From the NCBI GenBank assembly GCA_017997855.1, contig JAGOEF010000023.1, forward strand, positions 1-13,342: 13,342 nucleotides of DNA. The letters run 5' to 3'. The DNA is from Bacteroidales bacterium. GTDB taxonomy: Bacteria > Bacteroidota > Bacteroidia > Bacteroidales > ML635J-15. The notes below the pieces were generated by a model. The model was given only the letters and a program-made list of their open reading frames with translations, had not been told where the DNA came from and ran no database searches. A program made the position numbers and the translations under genes. Shown here one piece after another: positions 7,177 through 13,342 of this stretch. Within the stretch, counting starts at the first letter, position 1, and each line of letters starts with the position of its first letter.

Positions 7177-10100
7177 ATGTTTCTGCCTAAACTTACGGTA
7201 AAGCGTCCCGTTACCACGGCCATGGTTTTTTTTGCGATACTCCTTTTCGGGGTTTCTGCATGGGTTTCGCTGCCGCGTGATTTACTTCCTGCCGTTGAAC
7301 TTCCCACCATTACAGTGATTACCATCTATCCGGGCGCTTCGGCCGAAGATGTCGAGAAGCAGGTAACCAATCCCCTCGAAGTGGTTCTTTCGGGCACCGA
7401 AAAACTAAAGAAAATGACCTCCTCATCCCGCGAAAATGTATCGTTTATTTCGCTGCAGTTCGAATGGGGAACCGATGTTACGGCTGCTGCAAATTCGGCA
7501 CGTGACCTTATGGAACTGGCAAAAAGCAAGTTGCCGGCCGACGCCATGAGCCCCTATATCATGAAAATAAACAGCGGGATGATTCCTGTAGTGGTATATA
7601 CCATACAGGCAGAAGAAAGCTATATCGGACTAGAAAAAATAGCATACGATCAGATAATTGAACCACTTAAAAAAGTACCCGGGGTGGGTTCTGCCTTTAT
7701 CATCGGGCAAGCCTCGCGCGAAATTAATATTCAGGTCGATCCGGTGAAGCTGAAAGCCTATAATATGAACATTGCGCAGATCAGCACCATTTTGAAGGCC
7801 GAAAACCTGAGTATTCCCGGTGGAAATATCAAGTTCGACAAATACGATTTTGCATTGAGAATTCCCGGCGAAGTGCGTTCGGTCGAAGAATTGGGCAACA
7901 TTGCTCTTGTTTCGTTTGCCAACCGGATCATCCGATTGCGCGATGTGGCAACAATTACCGACGGATACCGCGAAAAAGACGAAAGGGCATTCGGCGAAGG
8001 GCATAAGGCTGTCGGCTTGTTCATACAAAAACAATCCGATGCCAATTCATACGAAGTGTATCTTGGTATTGTGTCCGAAATGCAGCGGATACTCAAAACA
8101 CTGCCACCCGACATAAAGGCCAATATTGTTTTCGATACGGCACAAATCATCAAGGAAGTTACAAGCAACCTCAGTTCTACCATCTGGTACGCCGGTTTGT
8201 TTGTTATTCTGGTGGTCTTCCTCTTTTTGCGCGAAGTTCGGAGCAGTGTTATTGTTATCCTGACAATTCCCACCTCGCTGATTGTTGCATTTATTGCGAT
8301 GAAACTGCTGGGTTACACCATCAATATTTTTTCGCTGATTTCGTTGATAATAGCCATTGGTATGGTGGTGGACAATGCCATTGTAGTACTCGAAAACATT
8401 ACGCGGCATATCGAAAATGGTGTGCGCCCCAAACAGGCAGCCATTTTTGGTACCTCCGAAATGGGTAATGCCATAACCGCCAGCACCCTTACAACGATTT
8501 GTGTGTTTATTCCGCTCATGTTTACCGGTGGCATTGTGGGGATATTGTTCAAACAGCTGGCTGTATTGGTAACCATCACCATGGCAACATCGCTGCTGGT
8601 GGCTCTCAGCCTTACACCCATGCTGGCATCGGTGATGCTGAAACCCTATGCCCAACAAAAAAAGCGGACACGTTTATATGCTTTCAGCGAAAAATGGCTT
8701 TTGTCGTTCGAAAACGCATATGCCCGTTCGCTACAGTGGGTCGTAGGTGCAAAGTTTACAGCCATTGTTTTGTCGCTGGCTTTATTTGCTTTTTCAATAT
8801 TTTTGTTCACACGCATGGGAACAAACTATATTCCCGACCTTGATGCCGGTGATGTAATAACCAACATCGAAACCGAAGTGGGTACCAGTGTAGCCGAAAC
8901 CGAACGCATTGCCAGGCAGGTGGAGCAGATTTACCGTGACGAAATTCCCGAAATGGTGTCGCAATATACTGTGGTTGGACAAACCGAATCGAACCTGCTT
9001 ACCGGAATTGGTTTTAAGGAAGGGAAAAACAAGGCAACTATCAGTGCACACCTGTGTCTGCCACAGGAGCGAACACGTTCGGCACAGCAGATTGCCGAGA
9101 ACATCAGGCTGCGGCTTGCACAGATTCCCGAAATCGAAAACTACCAGGTTACAGGGGGTTCAATGCTGCAGAATATGTTGCTGGGCAACAACAAACCCAT
9201 CGAAATAAAAATCACGGGAAAAGACTACGACCTGATTAATGCCACTGCCATGGTTTTTGCCGAAAAGCTGAAACAACACCCCGGTTTCTCCGATGTCGAA
9301 ACCAGCATCGATTTGGGAAAGCAGGAGTACCAGATAATCATCGACAAAGATAAAGCATCAGCTGCAGGACTCAACACAGCCATGATAGCCATGCAGGTGA
9401 GGCAGGGAGTATATGGTGCCGAAGCAGGAACCCTCAACGATGGAGGCGAGGAATATAAAATAGTGGTGAGGTTCTCGCCCGAAAACCGGAACAGCATCGA
9501 CGACCTGAAAAAAATAAACCTTACCACCTTGCTGGGGAATCAGGTAAGGCTTTCAGATGTTGCCCATGTTTCGGAAGCCTATGGTCCGCTCGAAATTAAG
9601 CACGAAAGTCGCTCGCGCATTGTTACCGTAGGTGCAAACCTCAACAATCTTGCACTAAGCGATGCCGCAGAAGTCGTAAGAAGCATGATTGACGAAACCG
9701 AAACCGATCCCTCGGTGATGGTCGATGTAGGTGGTCGTATCACCGACCAGGAAGAATCCTTCGGGAATCTGAACTACATTTTTATCATTGGAATTTTGCT
9801 GGTTTTTATGGTGATGGCTTCGCAATTCGAGTCGCTGAAATCACCATTTATTATTTTGTTTGCCATACCTTTTGCCTTAATCGGGGTCATACTGGCATTT
9901 GTCATAACCGGTACCGACCTGAACATTGTTAGCTTTGTCGGAGTGATTATGTTGCTCGGAATTGTGGTAAACAACGGCATTGTGCTGGTGGACTATACCA
10001 ATCTGCTCAGGGCCAGGGGTGTGCCTGTGGTCAGGGCTGTGGTTGAATCGGGACGTTCGCGCCTCCGTCCGGTGCTGATGACATCGCTTACTACCATTCT

Positions 10101-10272
10101 GGCTATGATTCCTATGCTATTCAGTAGAAGTATGGGCTCCGAACTCTGGGTACCACTGGCCATTACCATGACAGGCGGTATGCTGGTGTCGCTGCTGATT
10201 ACCCTATATCTGGTGCCCTGCATTTATCTGAGCCTGAACCGTCGTGCCCTGAAAAACGAAAAAAACCATTAA
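7177..10272 (+). CDS. RND efflux pump, inner-membrane permease (AcrB/HAE1-like family)
   Basis: The 1031-residue product has the full RND layout. TM1 is at about 12-31, and a first periplasmic loop at about 33-335 carries the porter subdomains. TM2-6 cluster at about 336-490, TM7 is near 524-545, the second periplasmic loop spans about 547-864, and TM8-12 lie at about 865-1022. Family motifs include 'FLPKLTVKRPVTTAM', 'YPGASAEDVEKQVT', 'GMVVDNAIVVLEN' in TM4 and 'GIVVNNGIVLVDY' in TM10. The TM4 pair corresponding to AcrB Asp407-Asp408 is Asp399-Asn400, and the position of AcrB Lys940 is Asn932. So only one acidic residue of the classical proton relay is kept, as I recall from SwrC/YerP-like relatives. 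Length and motifs favour a drug/hydrophobe exporter over a CzcA-type metal pump, but the substrate is not known. Four nt separate it from the next gene. Confidence 0.95.
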   Translation: MFLPKLTVKRPVTTAMVFFAILLFGVSAWVSLPRDLLPAVELPTITVITIYPGASAEDVEKQVTNPLEVVLSGTEKLKKMTSSSRENVSFISLQFEWGTDVTAAANSARDLMELAKSKLPADAMSPYIMKINSGMIPVVVYTIQAEESYIGLEKIAYDQIIEPLKKVPGVGSAFIIGQASREINIQVDPVKLKAYNMNIAQISTILKAENLSIPGGNIKFDKYDFALRIPGEVRSVEELGNIALVSFANRIIRLRDVATITDGYREKDERAFGEGHKAVGLFIQKQSDANSYEVYLGIVSEMQRILKTLPPDIKANIVFDTAQIIKEVTSNLSSTIWYAGLFVILVVFLFLREVRSSVIVILTIPTSLIVAFIAMKLLGYTINIFSLISLIIAIGMVVDNAIVVLENITRHIENGVRPKQAAIFGTSEMGNAITASTLTTICVFIPLMFTGGIVGILFKQLAVLVTITMATSLLVALSLTPMLASVMLKPYAQQKKRTRLYAFSEKWLLSFENAYARSLQWVVGAKFTAIVLSLALFAFSIFLFTRMGTNYIPDLDAGDVITNIETEVGTSVAETERIARQVEQIYRDEIPEMVSQYTVVGQTESNLLTGIGFKEGKNKATISAHLCLPQERTRSAQQIAENIRLRLAQIPEIENYQVTGGSMLQNMLLGNNKPIEIKITGKDYDLINATAMVFAEKLKQHPGFSDVETSIDLGKQEYQIIIDKDKASAAGLNTAMIAMQVRQGVYGAEAGTLNDGGEEYKIVVRFSPENRNSIDDLKKINLTTLLGNQVRLSDVAHVSEAYGPLEIKHESRSRIVTVGANLNNLALSDAAEVVRSMIDETETDPSVMVDVGGRITDQEESFGNLNYIFIIGILLVFMVMASQFESLKSPFIILFAIPFALIGVILAFVITGTDLNIVSFVGVIMLLGIVVNNGIVLVDYTNLLRARGVPVVRAVVESGRSRLRPVLMTSLTTILAMIPMLFSRSMGSELWVPLAITMTGGMLVSLLITLYLVPCIYLSLNRRALKNEKNH

Positions 10273-10276
10273 CCCT

Positions 10277-10582
10277 ATGAAAGCAATTTACATTTCGTGC
10301 AATGTGAGTACCACCCACATAATAACAGCCATTCTTGATGATGCGTCGGTAAACGGTTATCAGATTTTCGACAACGTGGCAGCGCGATTGCCCCTTGGTA
10401 ACCACAGGATGGACAATACCGTATGGCCCGGCTACAACAATGTGGTGTTTGTGCAGGGCATTGACGATTCAGCCGCAGCCGGTCTGGTTGAAGCCCTCAG
10501 GGAATATAACCGCAATGCTTTCAACAAAGACGAACTCATTGGCGTAAGTGTATGGAATGTTGAAACGTTTTTTTTCGGGTAG
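10277..10582 (+). CDS. Small PII-like transporter-associated protein (resembles the P. gingivalis PG0541 family)
   Basis: This 101-residue protein has no signal peptide or membrane segment and is expected in the cytosol. Its predicted order, strand 2-8, helix 12-24, strand 28-35, loop 36-53, strand 54-60, helix 64-79, strand 87-94, is the ferredoxin-like pattern of PII/GlnB proteins. The first helix ends in a Gly (ASVNGYQIFDNV), as in PII, and the loop of about 18 residues sits where the PII T-loop would be. From memory, the similarly arranged P. gingivalis efflux locus (PG0538-PG0541) ends in a gene whose family is annotated as transporter-associated. It starts 4 nt after the RND stop and is the last gene of the operon. 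A role in sensing a small molecule and modulating the pump is inference. The last codons read through a run of eight T (10568-10575, encoding FFF), so the extreme C-terminus is sensitive to sequencing error or slippage. Confidence 0.8.
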   Translation: MKAIYISCNVSTTHIITAILDDASVNGYQIFDNVAARLPLGNHRMDNTVWPGYNNVVFVQGIDDSAAAGLVEALREYNRNAFNKDELIGVSVWNVETFFFG

Positions 10583-10602
10583 GATAATTACAGGTCGGGT
10601 TG

Positions 10603-10630
10603 GATATGTCAAAAGTCAAAAGTCAAATGT
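10603..10630. repeat. Left heptamer array (4 x 7 bp)
   Basis: Four contiguous 7-bp units are seen: GATATGT, CAAAAGT, CAAAAGT, CAAATGT. On the opposite strand they read ACATTTG, ACTTTTG, ACTTTTG, ACATATC, so they resemble the units of the array at 10677-10704 in inverted orientation. The array lies in the convergent gap between the efflux operon and the CMD-family gene. Confidence 0.7.
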
Positions 10631-10676
10631 GGGGAGTGCTGTCGGGAATAACCCCCTCCATCTAACCCGTTTCAAA

Positions 10677-10704
10677 ACATCTGACATCAGACATCAGACA
10701 TTTG
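10677..10704. repeat. Right heptamer array (4 x 7 bp)
   Basis: Four contiguous 7-bp units are seen: ACATCTG, ACATCAG, ACATCAG, ACATTTG. The last is the exact reverse complement of the innermost unit of the left array (CAAATGT). The two 28-bp arrays could fold into an imperfect long stem around a 46-nt centre. This may help end both converging transcripts, but no classical G+C-rich terminator hairpin is visible. Confidence 0.7.
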
Positions 10705-10715
10705 CCATTTTTGCC

Positions 10716-11021
10716 TTACTCAGTTTTGTCGTACACTTCCAGGGCTGTCGGGAGGCAGGAGGCAACACCTTTTAGTCCGCATACCGAGAGGGTAATCAGA
10801 ATTGTGTCGCGTATTTCGTCGCGGGTAGCGCCCAGTTTTTTTGCCATGGGAACATGGTAATAAATGGCGGTAGTGTCGCCCAATGATGCCTTGATACCGA
10901 TGTAAACCAGTTGCTTGGTTTTTGCGTCGAGGCCGGTGGTGTTTTTTAAGGCTTCAATTAAGCCGTTGAATGCTCCGGCAACTTCGGGTGCTTCCTGTTG
11001 AAAAACTTCGAGTGGATTCAT
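10716..11021 (-). CDS. Carboxymuconolactone decarboxylase (AhpD-like) family protein without the CxxC redox pair
   Basis: The 101-residue helical protein matches the small CMD fold: 'LDAKTKQLVYIGIKASLG' (31-48), the central 'YYHVPMAKKLGATRDEI' (54-70), then a hydrophobic helix 'DTILITLSVCG'. In AhpD-type members the central motif is CxxCxxH and reduces peroxiredoxin partners. Here the His is kept (His56) but the two Cys positions are Thr50 and Ile53, so peroxidase-type redox chemistry is not expected. Cys81 and Cys89 lie elsewhere and are not a CxxC. The true role is unknown; it may be a binding or decarboxylase-like protein. It follows the lipoprotein gene on the same strand after a 46-nt gap. 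That gap holds only a weak near-match to the -7 box (CAAATTTG), so cotranscription or its own promoter are both possible. Confidence 0.85.
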   Translation of the reverse strand: MNPLEVFQQEAPEVAGAFNGLIEALKNTTGLDAKTKQLVYIGIKASLGDTTAIYYHVPMAKKLGATRDEIRDTILITLSVCGLKGVASCLPTALEVYDKTE

Positions 11022-11067
11022 ATCGCGTAATTATTTGTTTTATGACGGAATTCAAATTTGTAAAGTA

Positions 11068-12174
11068 TTATTTCACTTCGATGAAATCGCCGAATACTGC
11101 CAGTCGTTTACCTGTTTCAGCATCAAACAACTGAACATAATCACCATAGGCTTCGTTGCCTTCCATGATAATTTTATTCTTATACATGCTCAATGTCACC
11201 TTGTTATAATATTCCGAGTGCGAGGCATTAATTTGCTTTACATCGGCAGTCCACTTCATTTTTCCGGTATTCATGTCGAAGCAATGCAGGCTAGAGCTGG
11301 TGGCTATCGGATGGTAATTGGCAATATACAGCAAATGTCCCTGTAGAATTAAATCGCAGGCCGCACTGCTGTAAGGTATTTCGAAAGTGTACCGTGTGTT
11401 GTCGGTCATCTGTACCAAAAAACGGTCGTCGGCCTTCGATACAATGCCAATCAGGCTTTTTTCGTTTTCATCGAGAATAATTCCATTGGCTGTTTTGTCG
11501 TATTCGCTGGTTGAGAAGTCGTCCATCGACAGAACAATGGTTTTGTTTTTATCGGCAAAGGCAATGTGTGAACTAAAAATCATCTGGCACCCGGTAAGGC
11601 CGTAAAAATACAGGTATCGATTGTACTCGTTGGTGTTGGGATCAGGGTGGGTGATATAGGTGTGTTCAAGCTCCGTACGCATGATTTCAGTGCCGCCGGC
11701 ATTGTATTTACAAATTGTATATCGGGTGGTGTACATGTCTTCCATAAACATGATGATGTCGTTCTGGTACGGCAGCAGGTAAATGGAGTACTCATGAACC
11801 TCGGGCAGCGGCCTTTCTACCGGCAGTTTTATAGTACCCGTCTGCTTCTTCCCTTCAACAATGTTGATGTTGTAAATGCCTTTTTCCTCGTTTTTATCAA
11901 CGATATACGACCTCCCGTTAAGATAGACCGAATCGGTCACAATATTCCGGAACCGGTGTGCATACTTCGAACATGTTTTAAAATGTTTTGCCGGAATACC
12001 ATCTATCAGCACGGCATTGTTCGCATCAAGATCAATAAAGTAGTTATCAAACGCATACAAATTGCTGCATTCTTCGGCTTCAATCACTACCTTATCCTGA
12101 GTGTTATTATTCGCATTCTGCGGCGATGAGCATGCCAGCAAACCGATAATTGCGAGGATGAGGATGGGTTTCAT
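11068..12174 (-). CDS. Lipoprotein of unknown function with PQQ-like beta-propeller motifs
   Basis: The 368-residue product begins with a lipoprotein signal (MKPILILAIIGLLAC, lipobox LLAC, Cys15) followed by an Asn/Ser/Gln-rich tether at 16-27. The rest is beta-rich with no further membrane segment. Near the C-terminus two propeller-type repeats stand out: 'LHCFDMNTGKMKWTADV' at about 302-318 and 'VQLFDAETGKRLAVFG' at about 347-362. Both follow the (L/F)D.(E/N)TGK pattern of PQQ-type blades, and earlier strands (VEGKKQTGTIKL, YQNDIIMFMED) look like more degenerate blades. Several Cys residues (36, 68 and others) are not arranged in a known motif. I do not recognise the family; a surface or periplasmic sensing or scaffolding role is only a guess. 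It starts 54 nt after the RhuM-family stop. No promoter was recognised in that gap. Confidence 0.85.
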   Translation of the reverse strand: MKPILILAIIGLLACSSPQNANNNTQDKVVIEAEECSNLYAFDNYFIDLDANNAVLIDGIPAKHFKTCSKYAHRFRNIVTDSVYLNGRSYIVDKNEEKGIYNINIVEGKKQTGTIKLPVERPLPEVHEYSIYLLPYQNDIIMFMEDMYTTRYTICKYNAGGTEIMRTELEHTYITHPDPNTNEYNRYLYFYGLTGCQMIFSSHIAFADKNKTIVLSMDDFSTSEYDKTANGIILDENEKSLIGIVSKADDRFLVQMTDNTRYTFEIPYSSAACDLILQGHLLYIANYHPIATSSSLHCFDMNTGKMKWTADVKQINASHSEYYNKVTLSMYKNKIIMEGNEAYGDYVQLFDAETGKRLAVFGDFIEVK

Positions 12175-12228
12175 GGGCGGTGTTTTGGATATTTGGTGGG
12201 TAGATTGTGTCGAAGAATGAAATTTCGA

Positions 12229-13230
12229 TTATTTCGTTTTATTTTCTAATATTTTCAAACTTTCCAGATAATTTTTTTCGGCTTCACTCAATGTTTTTTG
12301 TTGATACTTTTTGTACTCTGTCGTCGCCTTTTCAATGGCAATTTCATGACTTACAGAGCCAGCACCCTGCAATAATTTTTCACCGCTTATTGTCAGGATT
12401 TTATCCAAATGTTCAGCCCAATCTTTCATTGTCATTATCTGTTCTCTTTCGGCTTGACGCTCTGCAAAATCCAAATACCCTGATACAATTTGTCCGAGCG
12501 AGCGAAGTTCCTTTTCGTCCAAGTAATTTTTTGCTACCACAACATCTTTCAGGTAGGGACGATTGCCCGAGAAAGTCATCAGACCCATAAATTCTTTTTC
12601 GGCATCAGCGCGGGTATAAATTACCTCGGCTGCTGTTTGTCCATGTACAGCATAATGAATTTTGTTTTGAACTTTTTTGAAAAATGCAATCGAAATTTCA
12701 GTATCAGGGTCATAATCTATACTCGTTGCGTAAATATCAAGTACCTGACGATAAAATACTTTCTCTGATGAACGAATATCGCGTATTCGTTGTAATAATT
12801 CTTTCCAATAGCCTCCTCCTCCCAGATTTTTAAGGCGTTCATCATCCATCGTAAAACCTTTGCGGATATATTCGTTAAGACGTTTTGTTGCCCATTGACG
12901 AAATTGCGTGCCACGCTGCGATTTTACCCTATACCCTACTGAAATAATAACATCAAGATTGTAATGTTTTACCGAAATTTCCTGCGTTTTCCCTTCAATT
13001 GCACCATGTTGAGTGGTATGTCGGAAAATCCGACACACCTCTTCTTCATTTAATTCACCTTCCTTAAAAACATTTAATATGTGTTCGGTAATGGTAGTTC
13101 GGGCTTTTCCAAAAAGCAATGCCATTTGGTCTTGATTTAGCCACACTGTTTCATCCTCAAACCGAACATCTACCGAAATTTTTTCGTCTTCTGTTTTGAA
13201 TAAAATAAAATCGGAATGGTTCTTATTCAT
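12229..13230 (-). CDS. rhuM: RhuM-family protein
   Basis: The 333-residue product matches the virulence RhuM family along its length. The N-terminal DNA-binding-like region (about 25-130) has 'VWLNQDQMALLFGKARTTIT', 'HILNVFKEGEL', 'YNLDVIISVGYRVKSQRGTQ' and 'FRQWATKRLNEYIRKGFTMD'. The C-terminal region (about 145-260) has 'LLQRIRDIRSSEKVFYRQV', 'DIYATSIDYDPD', 'VQNKIHYAVHGQTAAEVIY' and 'AKNYLDEKELRSLGQIV'. The name comes from Salmonella SPI-3; the biochemical role is not established, and relatives are commonly found in accessory or restriction-modification regions. The gene is visibly more A+T rich than the efflux and lpx genes, which suggests recent transfer. The ATG at 13230 matches the usual family N-terminus. 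No promoter was recognised upstream. Confidence 0.93.
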   Translation of the reverse strand: MNKNHSDFILFKTEDEKISVDVRFEDETVWLNQDQMALLFGKARTTITEHILNVFKEGELNEEEVCRIFRHTTQHGAIEGKTQEISVKHYNLDVIISVGYRVKSQRGTQFRQWATKRLNEYIRKGFTMDDERLKNLGGGGYWKELLQRIRDIRSSEKVFYRQVLDIYATSIDYDPDTEISIAFFKKVQNKIHYAVHGQTAAEVIYTRADAEKEFMGLMTFSGNRPYLKDVVVAKNYLDEKELRSLGQIVSGYLDFAERQAEREQIMTMKDWAEHLDKILTISGEKLLQGAGSVSHEIAIEKATTEYKKYQQKTLSEAEKNYLESLKILENKTK

Positions 13231-13259
13231 ATTGCGTTATGTTGTTTTTTATAATTGAA

Positions 13260-13340
13260 TTATCCTAAATCTTTTTCCTTGGTGTTCCAACGAATTGAAG
13301 CAAGACAGTTGATTTGTACCTCCACTAAAGCCAAAATTGA
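13260..13340 (-). other. Possible C-terminal end of an upstream gene (26 codons, uncertain)
   Basis: On the minus strand an open frame enters from the window edge and stops at 13262-13260. It reads ...VQINCLASIRWNTKEKDLG and ends 29 nt before the RhuM ATG. Its length is too short to judge, and a second minus-strand frame is open from the edge to a stop at 13251-13249. The plus strand is also open here. This is only a candidate gene tail, with no product assigned. Confidence 0.25.
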
Positions 13341-13342
13341 TG

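Noticed and set aside
8047..8658. A 203-codon minus-strand frame inside the RND gene
   Set aside because: The translation is very rich in His, Asn and Gln with no recognisable fold, typical of a shadow frame of the RND gene.
10631..10656. GGGG...CCCC pairing considered as a terminator stem
   Set aside because: Only four G-C pairs with a loop of nearly 20 nt and no following T-tract.
10603..10704. The heptamer repeats considered as a CRISPR array
   Set aside because: Units are 7 bp and contiguous, without unique spacers, and no cas genes are in the window.
11647..12129. A 160-codon plus-strand frame opposite the lipoprotein gene
   Set aside because: The opposite strand carries a complete lipoprotein with signal peptide and propeller motifs, so this is a shadow.
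13264..13342. A plus-strand reading at the right edge that loosely resembled the end of a type I restriction specificity subunit
   Set aside because: Only about 26 codons are available, the similarity is a vague impression, and the minus strand is open too; no name can be supported.

Overview
The window looks like chromosomal DNA from a member of the Bacteroidota, most likely a Bacteroidales-like anaerobe. The main evidence is a single-polypeptide LpxC-FabZ fusion followed immediately by lpxA, an arrangement typical of that phylum. TAnnTTTG-type promoter boxes and a tetR-tolC-MFP-RND efflux operon ending in a small PII-like gene fit the same group. This assignment rests on gene architecture; no database search was possible.

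Layout. (1) Positions 1-1416, minus strand: the N-terminal 472 codons of a large secreted right-handed beta-helix protein, cut by the window edge. (2) Positions 1506-3714, minus: a two-gene lipid A / fatty acid module, lpxC-fabZ then lpxA, separated by 4 nt. (3) Positions 3715-4017: a divergent intergenic region with a promoter for lpxC-fabZ on one side. On the other side is a promoter with two GACCA/TGGTC palindromes for the efflux operon. (4) Positions 4018-10582, plus: five tightly packed genes, TetR-family regulator, TolC-like outer membrane channel, lipoprotein membrane-fusion protein, RND pump, and a 101-residue PII-like protein. (5) Positions 10583-10715: a convergent intergenic region with two four-unit heptamer arrays in inverted orientation. 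(6) Positions 10716-12174, minus: a small carboxymuconolactone-decarboxylase-family protein lacking the usual CxxC pair, and a lipoprotein of unknown function with PQQ-like propeller motifs. (7) Positions 12229-13230, minus: a RhuM-family gene, visibly more A+T rich than the rest, then an uncertain partial reading frame at the right edge.

How the genes work together. LpxA adds the first 3-hydroxyacyl chain to UDP-GlcNAc and LpxC removes the N-acetyl group. FabZ uses the same 3-hydroxyacyl-ACP pool for fatty acid elongation, so the fusion links outer-membrane lipid A to phospholipid synthesis. The efflux operon encodes a complete tripartite pump across both membranes plus its probable local repressor. 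The last gene of that operon, predicted to have a PII-like ferredoxin fold, is the most interesting candidate: it could be a small cytosolic protein that senses a signal and tunes the pump. That role is inference.

No tRNA, rRNA, CRISPR array, insertion sequence or replication origin was recognised.
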